Shown piece by piece: positions 45,384-55,093 of a stretch of 64,000 bases of DNA; position 1 is the first letter of the stretch; every line of letters starts with the position of its first letter. The notes beneath the pieces are model-generated. The model saw only the letters and a program-made list of their open reading frames with translations, was not told the DNA's origin and made no database searches. The stretch lies in contig CANLOY010000003.1 of the NCBI GenBank assembly GCA_947493005.1, forward strand, positions 62,001 to 126,000, given 5' to 3'. The position numbers and the translations under genes were made by a program. This DNA comes from an uncultured Roseivirga sp. Its GTDB lineage: Bacteria; Bacteroidota; Bacteroidia; Cytophagales; Cyclobacteriaceae.

Positions 45384-47600
45384 TTAGAAGTTTAACCAGT
45401 AAGTAAGTTTGAAAACCAGAGCTCTTGATTTTGACGGTCCCAAGTTGATGAATCCCTCATCATTGGTTGCCAAATAGTTATCGGTATACACTAAGAAGAA
45501 ATCAGATACAGGAGCAAAACGCCATTGAAGTCTGGAGTTAATATTCAAGTTTTCAATCTGCGTATTGTACTGTACAAAAGTTGTCCAGAAGAGCTTCCTT
45601 GTAAACGTAAAATCAAACCTTGGGCCAATCAAAAACAGGTTGGCATCATTAAATGGGTCTGGTAGTCTGATTCGGTTGTACGCGAAGTTGATACTCGTAA
45701 ACCCCAAAGGCTGATATCTAAGGTTAACACTCCCTTCAAGATTAATCCTTGTTCCATTAAAATATCCTCCAGAACGTGTACTTAATTGGAAAGACACTTC
45801 CTTTCTTTGATCCGAGTTATACCTTGCTATGATAAGATTATTAGTATACTCTGTATCACTTGGCAATCGCATCCCTCCTGTTCCGCTTGGGTCAAATCCG
45901 TTAAATAGATAAGTAAACTGTCTTCTTAAACGAAGACTCAACCGTGCTGAACTTCTCCAATTTACATCATAGAGTAAATTGATATCCCAGTCCAATAGTC
46001 CGAACTGATCATTACCCGTCACATCAAAGTCAATACCCGGCCCATGTCTTTGAACACTCCCATGATCCGGGAAATAAGTACGATTCAATGTGCTGGAAAT
46101 TTGACGTATATCTCTTCTTCTTACAAAGCCAACTTCCGGGTTATAATTGGCGCCAATCACCTGAGAGAACATTCTCCAAGACCATTTCTGCACATTATAA
46201 CTCAACTCCAGGCCGGTAGCAAAAGCTTCGTCAGGTTGATTCTCATCAATAGACTGATGATAATATAGTTTTCCATTCCATCGATTGTCAGCAGAGGCCA
46301 GGTTATAATCTACTCCAACGGTTCTGTTCCATCGGTTATAAAGGTTCGTATCATAACTACCTCTATCAGCAAACGTCTGTTTATTCACAAACAAAAAGGA
46401 AACATTGGACCTTGCAAAAACTTTCTGCTGTAAGGATAAAACAGAAAAGTTGTAAGAAGGAAGCCCAATATCATCTTCGCTACCCGCTTGCATAGACAGA
46501 AAACCAAGCCTTAAATTATTGTTAACTTTGCCACTGAGCCTGGTACCAACTGGTATTGGGTTTTGAAGATTTTGACCAGTACTTTCATCTCGAGCAACGC
46601 CTATTCTTCTTGAAAAGAAAGGTCTTGACCTGAAGTTTCCATAGTTCGCAAACAAATCCGCATTCTCCAGAAAGAACTGTCTTCTTTCTGGAAAGAAGAT
46701 TTCAAATCTATCCAGATTTGTAACTTGCCTATCCACCTCAACTTGTGAGAAATCCGGGTTTACTGTTAAGTCAAGGTTTAATCCAGGAGTAACCGCATAT
46801 TTTAAATCAAAACCAATATCGAAATCACTTTCAGATGGCAAGTCATTTTGAAAATCTTTACTCACACCTGAAGTCATGTAAGGGATTAAAGATAAATTTG
46901 ATCCTGGCTTCTTTGTTGGCTCTTCCCAATTCATCTTTCTCATCGTAGAAAGATTTATAATTGAATAGTTTCTTGGAATTGGTGACCATGTAGAGCGTTC
47001 AGCATATTCACTATCCACCCTATAAAAATTCACGTTCCATTGCTCTTGATTTTCAGTAAATCTTAGGGTTTTTAGCGGAATAGCCATTTCAACCGACCAG
47101 TAGCCATCACCTTGTACAGCTTCACCAAACCATTTATTATCCCAATCAAGGCTAAAACCACTACGGCCTGTTCCCCCATTGGAAATCAAACCCTCTCTTC
47201 TTACTCCAAATGGATTAATGCCAAAAATGAATGCATTAGTGTTGTCTTGAAAAGTATCAAAAAGCACTGAAAAGGAATCATTGGCATCCCCAAAGAAATC
47301 ACGTCTTAATGATGGTGTTATATATTCCCTGTCCTTTGTCGGGTTCCTCAAAATCGCGGACACATAAATAAATTGATCGTCAAAGAGTATACGAGCAACG
47401 GTTGGTGCATAGGCTAGTGAAGTATCAGAGGGGAAATATTGTTGAAAATTATATGCTGAATCAGCTTCGTTCCAGGCTAATTCATTCGGGTTACCGTCTA
47501 TAGTAATTTTACTATTCGTTTTTCTGATTTCTATGCCCTGGCCGAAAACACTAAAAGACAGAACAAAGAAGAAAAGACCAAGTACTTTCCACCTTAACAT
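45384..47600 (-). CDS. DUF5916 protein: CBM9-like domain plus beta barrel
   Basis: 738 residues. A signal peptide ends near residue 20 (SVFGQG). Residues about 25-215 form a CBM9-like carbohydrate-binding fold (KITIDGNPNELAWNEADS, VARILFDDQFIYVSA, WSVEMAIPLKTLRF). The remainder shows many short amphipathic beta strands ending in a Phe (VFKLTYWLNF), typical of an outer-membrane barrel. DUF5916 proteins are frequent in marine Bacteroidota and of unknown task, perhaps sugar- or peptide-related. It is transcribed toward the Tricorn-like gene. Confidence 0.88.
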   Translation of the reverse strand: MLRWKVLGLFFFVLSFSVFGQGIEIRKTNSKITIDGNPNELAWNEADSAYNFQQYFPSDTSLAYAPTVARILFDDQFIYVSAILRNPTKDREYITPSLRRDFFGDANDSFSVLFDTFQDNTNAFIFGINPFGVRREGLISNGGTGRSGFSLDWDNKWFGEAVQGDGYWSVEMAIPLKTLRFTENQEQWNVNFYRVDSEYAERSTWSPIPRNYSIINLSTMRKMNWEEPTKKPGSNLSLIPYMTSGVSKDFQNDLPSESDFDIGFDLKYAVTPGLNLDLTVNPDFSQVEVDRQVTNLDRFEIFFPERRQFFLENADLFANYGNFRSRPFFSRRIGVARDESTGQNLQNPIPVGTRLSGKVNNNLRLGFLSMQAGSEDDIGLPSYNFSVLSLQQKVFARSNVSFLFVNKQTFADRGSYDTNLYNRWNRTVGVDYNLASADNRWNGKLYYHQSIDENQPDEAFATGLELSYNVQKWSWRMFSQVIGANYNPEVGFVRRRDIRQISSTLNRTYFPDHGSVQRHGPGIDFDVTGNDQFGLLDWDINLLYDVNWRSSARLSLRLRRQFTYLFNGFDPSGTGGMRLPSDTEYTNNLIIARYNSDQRKEVSFQLSTRSGGYFNGTRINLEGSVNLRYQPLGFTSINFAYNRIRLPDPFNDANLFLIGPRFDFTFTRKLFWTTFVQYNTQIENLNINSRLQWRFAPVSDFFLVYTDNYLATNDEGFINLGPSKSRALVFKLTYWLNF

Positions 47601-47800
47601 CCGGCAAATCTATGATATCTTTTCATCATAAACCTAGAATTTATATTAATGGAGTTGATTCATATCTAACCCTAAACAAAACTACTATAACACCTATGTA
47701 TCAGTTAAGTAGTTTATAATCAAGAATTGGCAGCTCAGAAGTAAATTGAGATATAAAATAAATTTAAGGCTTAGCTTTATATCAAACTTCCATTAAGCTC

Positions 47801-48808
47801 ATGAATAGACTTTTCTCAATTGTCACTTTGATCTTGCTATTAAATGCATGCAAAGATGATGGTGGAAACACACCGCAACCCGACCTTACTGGCAAAATAG
47901 TAATACCCGATACCACTCAAGACACCACACTATTTTTCACATCAATAGACAATGTATCTATACCGGTACATATCTCCATACCAGCTTCATCACCTGCAAA
48001 TATGCCTGCCACGGTGGTAATGCATGGATCTGGAGGTAATTGGGATGATGATGATACTAACAATGATGGAATTGCTGATGTGATTACGGAATGGGAATTA
48101 TCAAGCCAAAACAAACAATGGAAAGAGTTATTTAATAATGAAGGCATAGTATCTGCCTTTCCTGGCAGTTATTATAGAAGAGGAACCGTTGAAAACAAAG
48201 GTGATTGGAAAAACCCACCAAATCAATTTACAATAAGCGCCACTTTTGTAAGAAACTATGATGCCTATAGTACCTTAGAATTGCTGAGAAAACTTGTGAG
48301 GTCCGATGGAACGCCAATAGTGATCGCGGAGAAAGTTGCCATACTTGGTTTTTCTCACGGTGGAACAGCCGTTCAAAGTACACTCTTCGATACAAGCGTT
48401 GTTCCTGCTAATTGGCAATGGTCTCAAAGTTATAGTGGCACTACTTACACCACTGAAATGCGCCCACCAGCACCATTACCTGAAGCTGGAGGTTTTGTTG
48501 CTGGAGTTATTTACTATCCTGGCTCATTCCACAACAGTTATTATGGTAACCCTTGTTCGGGTACCAGTATTTTTCAAACCTATGCTGACTTCATGATTCA
48601 TTTACCATCTGAAGACTCTTTAACACCCAATTCTAATTGCATGCTGGAGACTGTCTCAAACAATGGTGGTGGAGTTGCTACTGTTCATAATTACAGTGGG
48701 GCGGATCACAGCTTTGATGGAAAAACTACTGGAGTTGATGGTGAGGCCAGTACATTGGCGAGGCAAAGAAGTGTTAGCTATTTGAAATCAAAATTGGGAC
48801 TTAACTAA
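47801..48808 (+). CDS. Alpha/beta hydrolase lipoprotein
   Basis: 335 residues. The lipobox ends LLLNAC (Cys17). A dienelactone-hydrolase-like fold shows ATVVMHGSGGNWDDDDT (oxyanion His-Gly), VAILGFSHGGTAV (nucleophile Ser in GxSxG), VAGVIYYPGS and GADHSFDGKT (catalytic His). The DDDDTNNDGIAD insert after the oxyanion loop resembles a calcium-binding acidic loop. It probably hydrolyses an ester at the cell envelope. It is followed by an SGNH gene 47 bp away on the same strand, so the two may be co-expressed. Confidence 0.82.
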   Translation: MNRLFSIVTLILLLNACKDDGGNTPQPDLTGKIVIPDTTQDTTLFFTSIDNVSIPVHISIPASSPANMPATVVMHGSGGNWDDDDTNNDGIADVITEWELSSQNKQWKELFNNEGIVSAFPGSYYRRGTVENKGDWKNPPNQFTISATFVRNYDAYSTLELLRKLVRSDGTPIVIAEKVAILGFSHGGTAVQSTLFDTSVVPANWQWSQSYSGTTYTTEMRPPAPLPEAGGFVAGVIYYPGSFHNSYYGNPCSGTSIFQTYADFMIHLPSEDSLTPNSNCMLETVSNNGGGVATVHNYSGADHSFDGKTTGVDGEASTLARQRSVSYLKSKLGLN

Positions 48809-48855
48809 GGTTATATACCACCTTTAGGTATTTTATACTCAAGTATCTAATTCTT

Positions 48856-49536
48856 ATGAAGTATAAAGTACTAATCATCCTTATTACAATCTCTCTTTCC
48901 ACTTATGGACAGAAAGTGCTGTTTGTTGGCAACAGTCTCAGCTATTCCAATAATATGCCTGAACTGTTAGAGTCTATTGGTAAAGAGTTCAACAAAAAGA
49001 TCGAAGCAGATTGCCTTTGCTTTCCCAACTATGGACTGGAAGATCATTGGAATGATGGTCTGTTTCAGAAAAAACTCAAAACCGATAAGTTTGACTATGT
49101 AATTTTTCAGCAGGGACCATCTTCTCAAGCTTATGGACGTTCTTCATTGCAAGAGTTTGGTGGAAAAATCTCAAAACTGGCCGAAGATACGGGTGCCATT
49201 CCAGCTTACTTTATGGTCTGGCCTTCCGTTAGGTACTATCACACATTCAAAGGAGTTATTAAGAACCACACTGACGCAGCAATTGCCAATGATGCATCTT
49301 TAATCAAAGTTGGGACACTGTGGGAAAGTTATAGAGCCAATTTAAACAGTACTGATTTGTACGCATCAGACCATTTTCATCCAAGTAAAGCAGGTAGTTT
49401 CTTTACAAGCTTGATCATCTTTCAATTCCTTTATCCAGAACAAAAACTTAAAGCTATTTCTTATAGTAATTTCAAGGAATACTTCTCCAAAAAAGATGCT
49501 CTAAAAGAAATGGTCAGGTTTATCAATGACAATTAG
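48856..49536 (+). CDS. SGNH hydrolase-like exported protein
   Basis: 226 residues. A signal peptide ends near residue 18 (STYGQ). Block I is VLFVGNSLSYSNNMPEL (Gly-Asn-Ser, the nucleophile), the middle block is DYVIFQQGPSSQA, and the last block is LYASDHFHPSKAGSF with Asp and His in place. This is the GNSL branch of the SGNH family, which removes or transfers small ester groups. Substrate unknown. Confidence 0.8.
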   Translation: MKYKVLIILITISLSTYGQKVLFVGNSLSYSNNMPELLESIGKEFNKKIEADCLCFPNYGLEDHWNDGLFQKKLKTDKFDYVIFQQGPSSQAYGRSSLQEFGGKISKLAEDTGAIPAYFMVWPSVRYYHTFKGVIKNHTDAAIANDASLIKVGTLWESYRANLNSTDLYASDHFHPSKAGSFFTSLIIFQFLYPEQKLKAISYSNFKEYFSKKDALKEMVRFINDN

Positions 49537-49599
49537 CTTTCATGAAAACTAATTGATTATTTTACCAGTTGGTACAAACTAGAAAATCATCAATTATTT

Positions 49600-51462
49600 A
49601 TGGAAGGACTCAATTACTACCCGCTCTTTATAATCTTTACAATTGCCTGGCTGGTTCCGCTAACTCTTTCAAGACTGGAAATTGGAAAGCTACCCGCGGT
49701 AATTGTTGAGATCATTATGGGAGTAATAATGGGGCCATTTGTTTTGGATCTCATTCATGATACGCCTTATATGGAGTTCCTTTCCAAGACAGGTTTTTTG
49801 TTCCTGATATTCTTAGCAGGACTTGAAATTGATGTGAACAAAATCATCACCTCAATGCCTAAAGGCAGACCTAAATGGATTGACTTTTCAACCAATACCT
49901 TGCTGATCTCATTAGTTATCTACTTCGGCTCGCTACTGCTTTCTATACCATTTGCTTGGCTTTTAAGCTTCTTTATGGAGCTTGACATTGTTTTCTTTAG
50001 TCTTTTGCTTCCTACTGTAGCACTAAGTATTACAGTGCCCATACTCAAAGCTGAAGGAGAACTCAAAAGGAAGTTTGGTCAGATTATGCTAATGGAGGGT
50101 GCTATTGCTACGGTAATGAGTATCATTTTAATCTCTATATATTCAGGTGTTCTTAAGAATGGTTTTCAAGTAGAATTACTCCTATTTATCGTAATCTTTG
50201 TGGTATTTATTGTCACATATATTGCGGGTAAGAGATTAGTCAAAGTCAGAAGCTTCCAAAACTTATTATACCGACTAGAACATGCAGCAAGTCAAATTAA
50301 AGTTAGAGGTACTGTAGCCTTACTTCTTTTGTTTGTAATTGTAGCACAAGCCATTGATACTGAATTAGTAATGGGAGCATTTTTTGCCGGAACTTTACTC
50401 AGTATGTTTGTCGTAAAAGAGCGTTCTGCTTTACTCTTCAAACTAGACGGAATGAGCTACGGGTTCTTTATTCCAATCTTCTTCATTATGGTTGGCGTTA
50501 AACTGGATTTATCTGCCCTTAGCCAGTTTCAGGAGTCCATCCCATTCATATTAACTTTGACCTTCGGCTTTTTCCTGACCCAGATAATACCTGCCTTGGT
50601 AATGGTTAAAATTTTCGGTTTAAAGAAAGCCTTATCTGGTGGAGTCTTGCTTACCGCTAGATTAGGGTTAACGATTGCTACTGCTCAAATTGGTTTGTCA
50701 CTTAATGTGATCTCCACAGCAGACAACGCAGGTATTGTAACAGCTGCAATTCTAACCAGCTTACTCTCACCCCTTCTTTATAAAATGTTGAATAAGACTA
50801 CTCATGAGGAATTTCACAATATCATTCTTCTTGGTGGTAGTCGAGCCAGTTTACACTTGGCAGAAAGATTCAAAATGCACAACCTCTCCTTTATCACCAT
50901 TTTACAAAAGGAGGATATTATGCCTGAATTTGAGAATAAGAGTTTGCCATTTCAAAAGGTTGAACGTATTACGGCTGACTTGCTGGACAAACTTGAAATC
51001 CGAACAGGAGATCTAGTGATTGTCTTAACTGAACTCAATTTCCTAAATAAAGAATTAACAAGGTATATTAGGAAAGAGCTTGGTCATGGAAAAATCATAA
51101 CCAGACGCCAATCAGCTGACCATGATATGATTGGACCAGATAGCGAAATTAAACTAGTAGACCATGATGAGCTCATAGCAAATCGTATTGAAGATATTGT
51201 TATGCGTCCAGATGCTATTGATACACTTTCTACTAGTTTCGATGTTTATAGAATTGAGGAGATTAAAGTGACCAAAAAGTCAATTGATAGAAAGTATGTG
51301 AAGGAAATAGCCTTCCCGCTTTCTGGTTCTTTGGTAATTCAAAGGCGAGGTGGAGAAGTCTTCATTCCTCATGGTAACACACACATACTTGTAGGTGATA
51401 TCATGACGGTTATCGGTACCGGAGGGGCCTTAGCAGAGTTCAGGGATATTCTGGAGCAATAA
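49600..51462 (+). CDS. CPA2-type cation:proton antiporter with C-terminal TrkA parts
   Basis: 620 residues. Twelve or so membrane helices cover residues 5-395 (FLIFLAGLEIDVNKI holds the usual conserved helix, MEGAIATVMSIIL and FIPIFFIMVGVKLDL the later ones). A cytoplasmic Rossmann-like region follows (NIILLGGSRASLHLAERF, a changed GxGxxG), then a TrkA-C domain at about 530-618 (EIAFPLSGSLVIQRRGGE, GDIMTVIG). It exchanges Na+ or K+ for protons across the inner membrane. It converges with the isomerase gene, with 4 bp between stops. Confidence 0.9.
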   Translation: MEGLNYYPLFIIFTIAWLVPLTLSRLEIGKLPAVIVEIIMGVIMGPFVLDLIHDTPYMEFLSKTGFLFLIFLAGLEIDVNKIITSMPKGRPKWIDFSTNTLLISLVIYFGSLLLSIPFAWLLSFFMELDIVFFSLLLPTVALSITVPILKAEGELKRKFGQIMLMEGAIATVMSIILISIYSGVLKNGFQVELLLFIVIFVVFIVTYIAGKRLVKVRSFQNLLYRLEHAASQIKVRGTVALLLLFVIVAQAIDTELVMGAFFAGTLLSMFVVKERSALLFKLDGMSYGFFIPIFFIMVGVKLDLSALSQFQESIPFILTLTFGFFLTQIIPALVMVKIFGLKKALSGGVLLTARLGLTIATAQIGLSLNVISTADNAGIVTAAILTSLLSPLLYKMLNKTTHEEFHNIILLGGSRASLHLAERFKMHNLSFITILQKEDIMPEFENKSLPFQKVERITADLLDKLEIRTGDLVIVLTELNFLNKELTRYIRKELGHGKIITRRQSADHDMIGPDSEIKLVDHDELIANRIEDIVMRPDAIDTLSTSFDVYRIEEIKVTKKSIDRKYVKEIAFPLSGSLVIQRRGGEVFIPHGNTHILVGDIMTVIGTGGALAEFRDILEQ

Positions 51463-51466
51463 TAGA

Positions 51467-52375
51467 TCAGAAGTTGTCGCTTTTAATATAAGCGTCAATC
51501 ACATGTTGTTCTCCTTTTTTGCCCGCGATAGAATTGCCGTGTTCCATTCCAAGAATTCCGTCAAATTTCTTCTCGTGAATAAACTTGAACACATTCAGAT
51601 AGTTAATCTCTCCACTCGTTGGCTCTTTTCTACCAGGGTTATCTCCTATCTGAAAATATGCTATTTCGTCCCAAGAAGCTTCGATGTTTGGTATCAGGTT
51701 ACCCTCTGTGATTTGCTGATGATAAATATCATAGAGAATCTTACAAGACGGGCTATCTACGGCTTTACAAATTTCATAAGCTTGTGCTGCTTTAGTCAAA
51801 AACAGACCAGGATGACTCCTTGGGTTCAAAGGCTCTAATACCATAATCAACCCATGCGGTTCCAATATATCACATGCCCTTTTTAGGGTTTCAATAACAT
51901 TTGCAGCTTGATATCCCATATCCTTCCTTAGATCAAGATGTCCAGGCACAACAGTCATCCACTTAGCGTTTACTCTTTTCGCAACCTCAACAGATTCCTT
52001 GATCTCCTTTAGAAACTGGTCTCTCCACTCTTTCTTTCCACTGGTTAGGTTTGGTTCTTTCCAATAAATCTGGTGAGCAACAAAAACGCCCATGGCCATT
52101 GAATGCCTCTCCATTCTGGCTGCAATTTTCTGCTGCATTTCCAGAGGCCTTTTCTTCATGTCGTTGTCTTCTAATGACCTGAATCCCTGATCGGCCATAA
52201 AATCCAACTCGTCTAAAACTCCTCCTGGAGCTGAATTACGAAACATTCCAAAGTGTGGTGCATAATTCAATTGAAATTTATGACTTGCAGTTCCAGCGTT
52301 AAAAAATCTATCTAGTCCAAGTAGCAAAGAGGCTGAACCAACGGAACCTTTGCTTAAAAAATCTCTTCTCTTCAT
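51467..52375 (-). CDS. Exported TIM-barrel sugar isomerase-like protein (hydroxypyruvate isomerase type)
   Basis: 302 residues from ATG 52375; an upstream start adds 10 residues before the leader. MKRRDFLSKGSVGSAS is a Tat-like signal. AP_endonuc_2 fold with metal residues in MVLEPLNPRSHPG (Glu), CKILYDIYHQQ (Asp, His), and ILGMEHGNS (Glu, His). Proteins of this type isomerise or epimerise keto-sugars, and those in Bacteroidota often work with exported Gfo/Idh dehydrogenases such as those at 17326 and 20045, although those lie 30 kb away. Confidence 0.85.
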   Translation of the reverse strand: MKRRDFLSKGSVGSASLLLGLDRFFNAGTASHKFQLNYAPHFGMFRNSAPGGVLDELDFMADQGFRSLEDNDMKKRPLEMQQKIAARMERHSMAMGVFVAHQIYWKEPNLTSGKKEWRDQFLKEIKESVEVAKRVNAKWMTVVPGHLDLRKDMGYQAANVIETLKRACDILEPHGLIMVLEPLNPRSHPGLFLTKAAQAYEICKAVDSPSCKILYDIYHQQITEGNLIPNIEASWDEIAYFQIGDNPGRKEPTSGEINYLNVFKFIHEKKFDGILGMEHGNSIAGKKGEQHVIDAYIKSDNF

Positions 52376-52448
52376 ATGCTCTATTTGAAACAGTCGAATA
52401 TACAAAATATCATAAGCTGATTATATTTAGAGAGCGAAACTTCAATTC

Positions 52449-53510
52449 ATGTATATACAAAAGAAATATTCACCGAAAGAAATGGCTCTTTGGACTAGAA
52501 GAGAGACCATATTCTTTTTAATAATTGCCTCTTTAGTAGCAGTCCTTTACGAAGTTGCCGGTTTAAGGTGGTTACAGTTACCATGGACACCCATAGCTCT
52601 CGTTGGCACCGCAGTAGCCTTTATGATTGGCTTTCAAAATAACGCTGCCTATGGTCGGCTTTGGGAAGCTCGAAAAATTTGGGGTGGCATAGTTAATAAC
52701 AGTAGAACCTGGACTATGATGGTTCGAGATATGGTTAACAATGATCATAGCTCTGAACCAATGTCTAGTGAGTATTTAAGTCAGCAAAGAAAAGTGCTTG
52801 TTCATCGTCAAATTGCATGGCTCAGTGCATTGAGGTATGCTATGAGGCAAGGCAAACCATGGGAAGTTGCTAACAGGCATAAGTCTAATAGAAAGTGGCT
52901 GGATACGTTCAACCTTCCAGAGCTCAATGTTCCATTGGAAGAAGAACTTGGCAGACTGCTAGGTCAAGAAGATCTGAATTATGTAATGTCCAAGAAAAAC
53001 AAAGCCAATGCCGTACTTACTCTTCAATCACAACATATTCGAGAACTTAAACAAAGCGGGTTGATATGGGAATTCTCGTTTTTAGAAATGGAAAATGTGC
53101 TCAAAGAATTTTTCTCACTTCAAGGGAAATCCGAACGTATAAAGAACTTCCCATACCCAAGACAGTATGCCACTTTAGGTTATGACTTTGTTAACCTATT
53201 CAACCTGCTTATACCATTTGGTGTGGTACCAGAATTTTGGAGAATTGGACAGGGCTTAATAGAGACTTACCCCAATTTAGGTGCTCTTTTTGTTTGGTTG
53301 GCCATTCCATTTTCAGCAATAATTTCCTGGGTATTCAATACTATGCAGAGAATTGGAACAGTTGGAGAAAATCCGTTTGAAGGATCGGCAAACGATGTAC
53401 CAATCACTACAATGGCAAGAGGTATTGAAATTGACATGAGAGAAATGATAGATGAAGCACCTGAAAACATTCCTTCACCTCACCAAACTGTTATGAACGT
53501 TCAAATGTAA
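52449..53510 (+). CDS. Bestrophin-family (UPF0187) ion channel
   Basis: 353 residues. The pattern is characteristic: MALWTRRETIFFLIIASL, LPWTPIALVGTAVAFMIGFQNNAAYGRLWEARKIWGG (neck and selectivity region), RQIAWLSALRYAMR, LIPFGVVPEFW and a final acidic region with ENPFEGSANDVP. Bacterial bestrophins are pentameric channels, cation- or anion-selective by homologue. Start ATG at 52449, 73 bp from the divergent isomerase start. It ends 12 bp from the convergent lipoprotein gene. Confidence 0.92.
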   Translation: MYIQKKYSPKEMALWTRRETIFFLIIASLVAVLYEVAGLRWLQLPWTPIALVGTAVAFMIGFQNNAAYGRLWEARKIWGGIVNNSRTWTMMVRDMVNNDHSSEPMSSEYLSQQRKVLVHRQIAWLSALRYAMRQGKPWEVANRHKSNRKWLDTFNLPELNVPLEEELGRLLGQEDLNYVMSKKNKANAVLTLQSQHIRELKQSGLIWEFSFLEMENVLKEFFSLQGKSERIKNFPYPRQYATLGYDFVNLFNLLIPFGVVPEFWRIGQGLIETYPNLGALFVWLAIPFSAIISWVFNTMQRIGTVGENPFEGSANDVPITTMARGIEIDMREMIDEAPENIPSPHQTVMNVQM

Positions 53511-53522
53511 AAAGCAAAGTGT

Positions 53523-54020
53523 TTATCTAAACTCAGGGTCGAAGAGTTCTTCCAGATATTTTGCGCGTGTGATTTCATTGTAGAGAAAAATACAACCACC
53601 TCTACCACTCCTCATCATTGAAAGACAAGCCCCATTTACACTTTGATCTTCTCTATGGCCTCTTCTTAACGCACAATGCCCTAGCTCGTGAAATATAATT
53701 TCTTCGAGTTTCAAGTCAATGCTTGTACTCCATGTATTAGAGTTAATTGTGACATGTCTTGACCCAAAGTCACACCTGCCTGCTACTCTATGATCAACAA
53801 TTCGCTCTAAACTTCCCGTAACGCCTAACTCAGTTAAGTCAAGATTCAACCCATGATTAGCAGCTTCCTCTTCAAAACGCTTAAAATATGGGATCAATTC
53901 CTCATCAACTCCCTGATATGGTGAAGGGATTTCTTCCTCATTGGAAGAATTTCCGCACCCAACACATGCAATTAACACCACGAAAACACCTAAGTATGTG
54001 ATAAATTTTAACCTCGTCAT
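53523..54020 (-). CDS. Metzincin-like lipoprotein with HExxH motif
   Basis: 165 residues. A lipoprotein signal reaches LIACVGC (Cys22 or Cys18). Zinc site FHELGHCALRRGH: His-Glu-x-x-His with a third His seven residues after the second, one residue longer than the standard metzincin HExxHxxGxxH. A Met-turn-like CLSMMRSG follows about 25 residues later. Cys residues lie near the site (AGRCDFG, GHCAL, GACLS, GGCIF), which may form disulfides. It is probably a small surface metallopeptidase; activity unproven. Confidence 0.72.
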   Translation of the reverse strand: MTRLKFITYLGVFVVLIACVGCGNSSNEEEIPSPYQGVDEELIPYFKRFEEEAANHGLNLDLTELGVTGSLERIVDHRVAGRCDFGSRHVTINSNTWSTSIDLKLEEIIFHELGHCALRRGHREDQSVNGACLSMMRSGRGGCIFLYNEITRAKYLEELFDPEFR

Positions 54021-54065
54021 ATTGTCTTTTAATAATAACTATCCAGGAAAATGAATGTGGAGTGA

Positions 54066-54653
54066 TCAAATTACTCCTTCCAAATTCCATACTATAATAC
54101 CATAAACAACGAATCTAATGATTCTGAATGAAGCGAAAATAAAGTATCGCTTTTGAGGGTAAGACAAGGTTCCGGTTAGTAAACTTACTAAAGAAAATGG
54201 AAGTGGAGTAAGTGCAGAAACGATAATAATACCACTTCCATATTGCTCATATCGTTTCTGATACTTTTCAAGCCTCAAACGTTTCTTAAAGAAATTGAGA
54301 AAAAACTCCTTTTTACTAATTACACGACCTAGCCTATAGTTTAACCAACCGGCAAACAAAGAAACCATTGTCATTGTGGTAACAGCAGTTACGTAATAAT
54401 GCCACGGGTCATCTGTCGACCAGATCATAAAAAGTTCTGGAGGAAGAATGCCTACAAAAAACTCTGATACAAGAAAAATAAGAAACATTAAATAATAGCT
54501 GTCAGAAACAGCATGTTCAAGTGCATCATATTGATTTTTAAACATGCTCTTGAAAAGAATTATAAGGCCAATAAGAAAAATGAGATATACTAACCCTCTA
54601 ATCAGGTTCCTGGAGAAATAGTTATAAAAATCCTTTTTGCTTCTATTGGTCAT
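54066..54653 (-). CDS. VTT/DedA-type membrane protein
   Basis: 195 residues with about five hydrophobic segments. The central ELFMIWSTDDPWHYYVTA, a re-entrant loop-like region with GWLNYRLGRVISKK, and VSALTPLPFSLVSLLTGTLSYP (the conserved Pro-containing loop of VTT proteins) point to the SNARE-associated / DedA superfamily, some of which are lipid scramblases. It is 56 bp upstream of the receiver-only gene in terms of coordinates but downstream in transcription, so the kinase-receiver-VTT genes may form one minus-strand unit. Confidence 0.72.
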   Translation of the reverse strand: MTNRSKKDFYNYFSRNLIRGLVYLIFLIGLIILFKSMFKNQYDALEHAVSDSYYLMFLIFLVSEFFVGILPPELFMIWSTDDPWHYYVTAVTTMTMVSLFAGWLNYRLGRVISKKEFFLNFFKKRLRLEKYQKRYEQYGSGIIIVSALTPLPFSLVSLLTGTLSYPQKRYFIFASFRIIRFVVYGIIVWNLEGVI

Positions 54654-54709
54654 TAAAGATGCTTGAACATCTCAAATTAAACTAAAAAATCAGATGGTAA
54701 GAAGAAAAA

Positions 54710-55093
54710 TTAAGTATCTGATTGGCTATCCATATACTTATCAATTATTTCCTTGAAAAACAGTGGGTTAGAGAATTTATCAATGATTTCCACATTGGTA
54801 AACCCGCTAAGTTTTTCTTTTAGTTCTTCTTTCATTTGACCACTATAAACATAGACCCAGGTACCATCCTCATCAAGTTTTTGTTTATTTCTAGCAATCA
54901 ATTCCGAACCTTTCATATCAGGCATCATCTGATCTGTAATCATAATGTTAAACCGGTCTGACTTAACCAGCTTTTCAGCCTCTCCTCCATTGCCTGCTTC
55001 AGAGATTTCCACATTATCATACATAAACTCTATAAAGTCCTTCAATGTATCCCTTACCGCAAAATCATCTTCTACTATCAAAATCTTTATCAT
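54710..55093 (-). CDS. Receiver-only response regulator
   Basis: 127 residues from ATG 55093. A TTG at 55099 is in frame, but the ATG overlaps the kinase stop (ATGA, 55093-55090). Single receiver domain: ILIVEDDFAVRDTL (acidic pair), FNIMITDQMMPDMKG (phospho-acceptor Asp), WVYVYSGQM (Thr/Ser position is Ser) and EIIDKFSNPLFF (Lys). No output domain is present, so it may act by protein contact like CheY or in a phosphorelay. It is coupled to the sensor kinase at 55090. Confidence 0.9.
   Translation of the reverse strand: MIKILIVEDDFAVRDTLKDFIEFMYDNVEISEAGNGGEAEKLVKSDRFNIMITDQMMPDMKGSELIARNKQKLDEDGTWVYVYSGQMKEELKEKLSGFTNVEIIDKFSNPLFFKEIIDKYMDSQSDT

Noticed and set aside
48815-48831. ATACC-N7-GGTAT hairpin after the alpha/beta hydrolase gene
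   Set aside because: Only five base pairs, with a poor T-run; too weak to call a terminator.
52422-52429. TATATTTA as a -7 element before the bestrophin gene
   Set aside because: Same partial match without a -33 partner in the right place; chance is likely in A/T-rich DNA.
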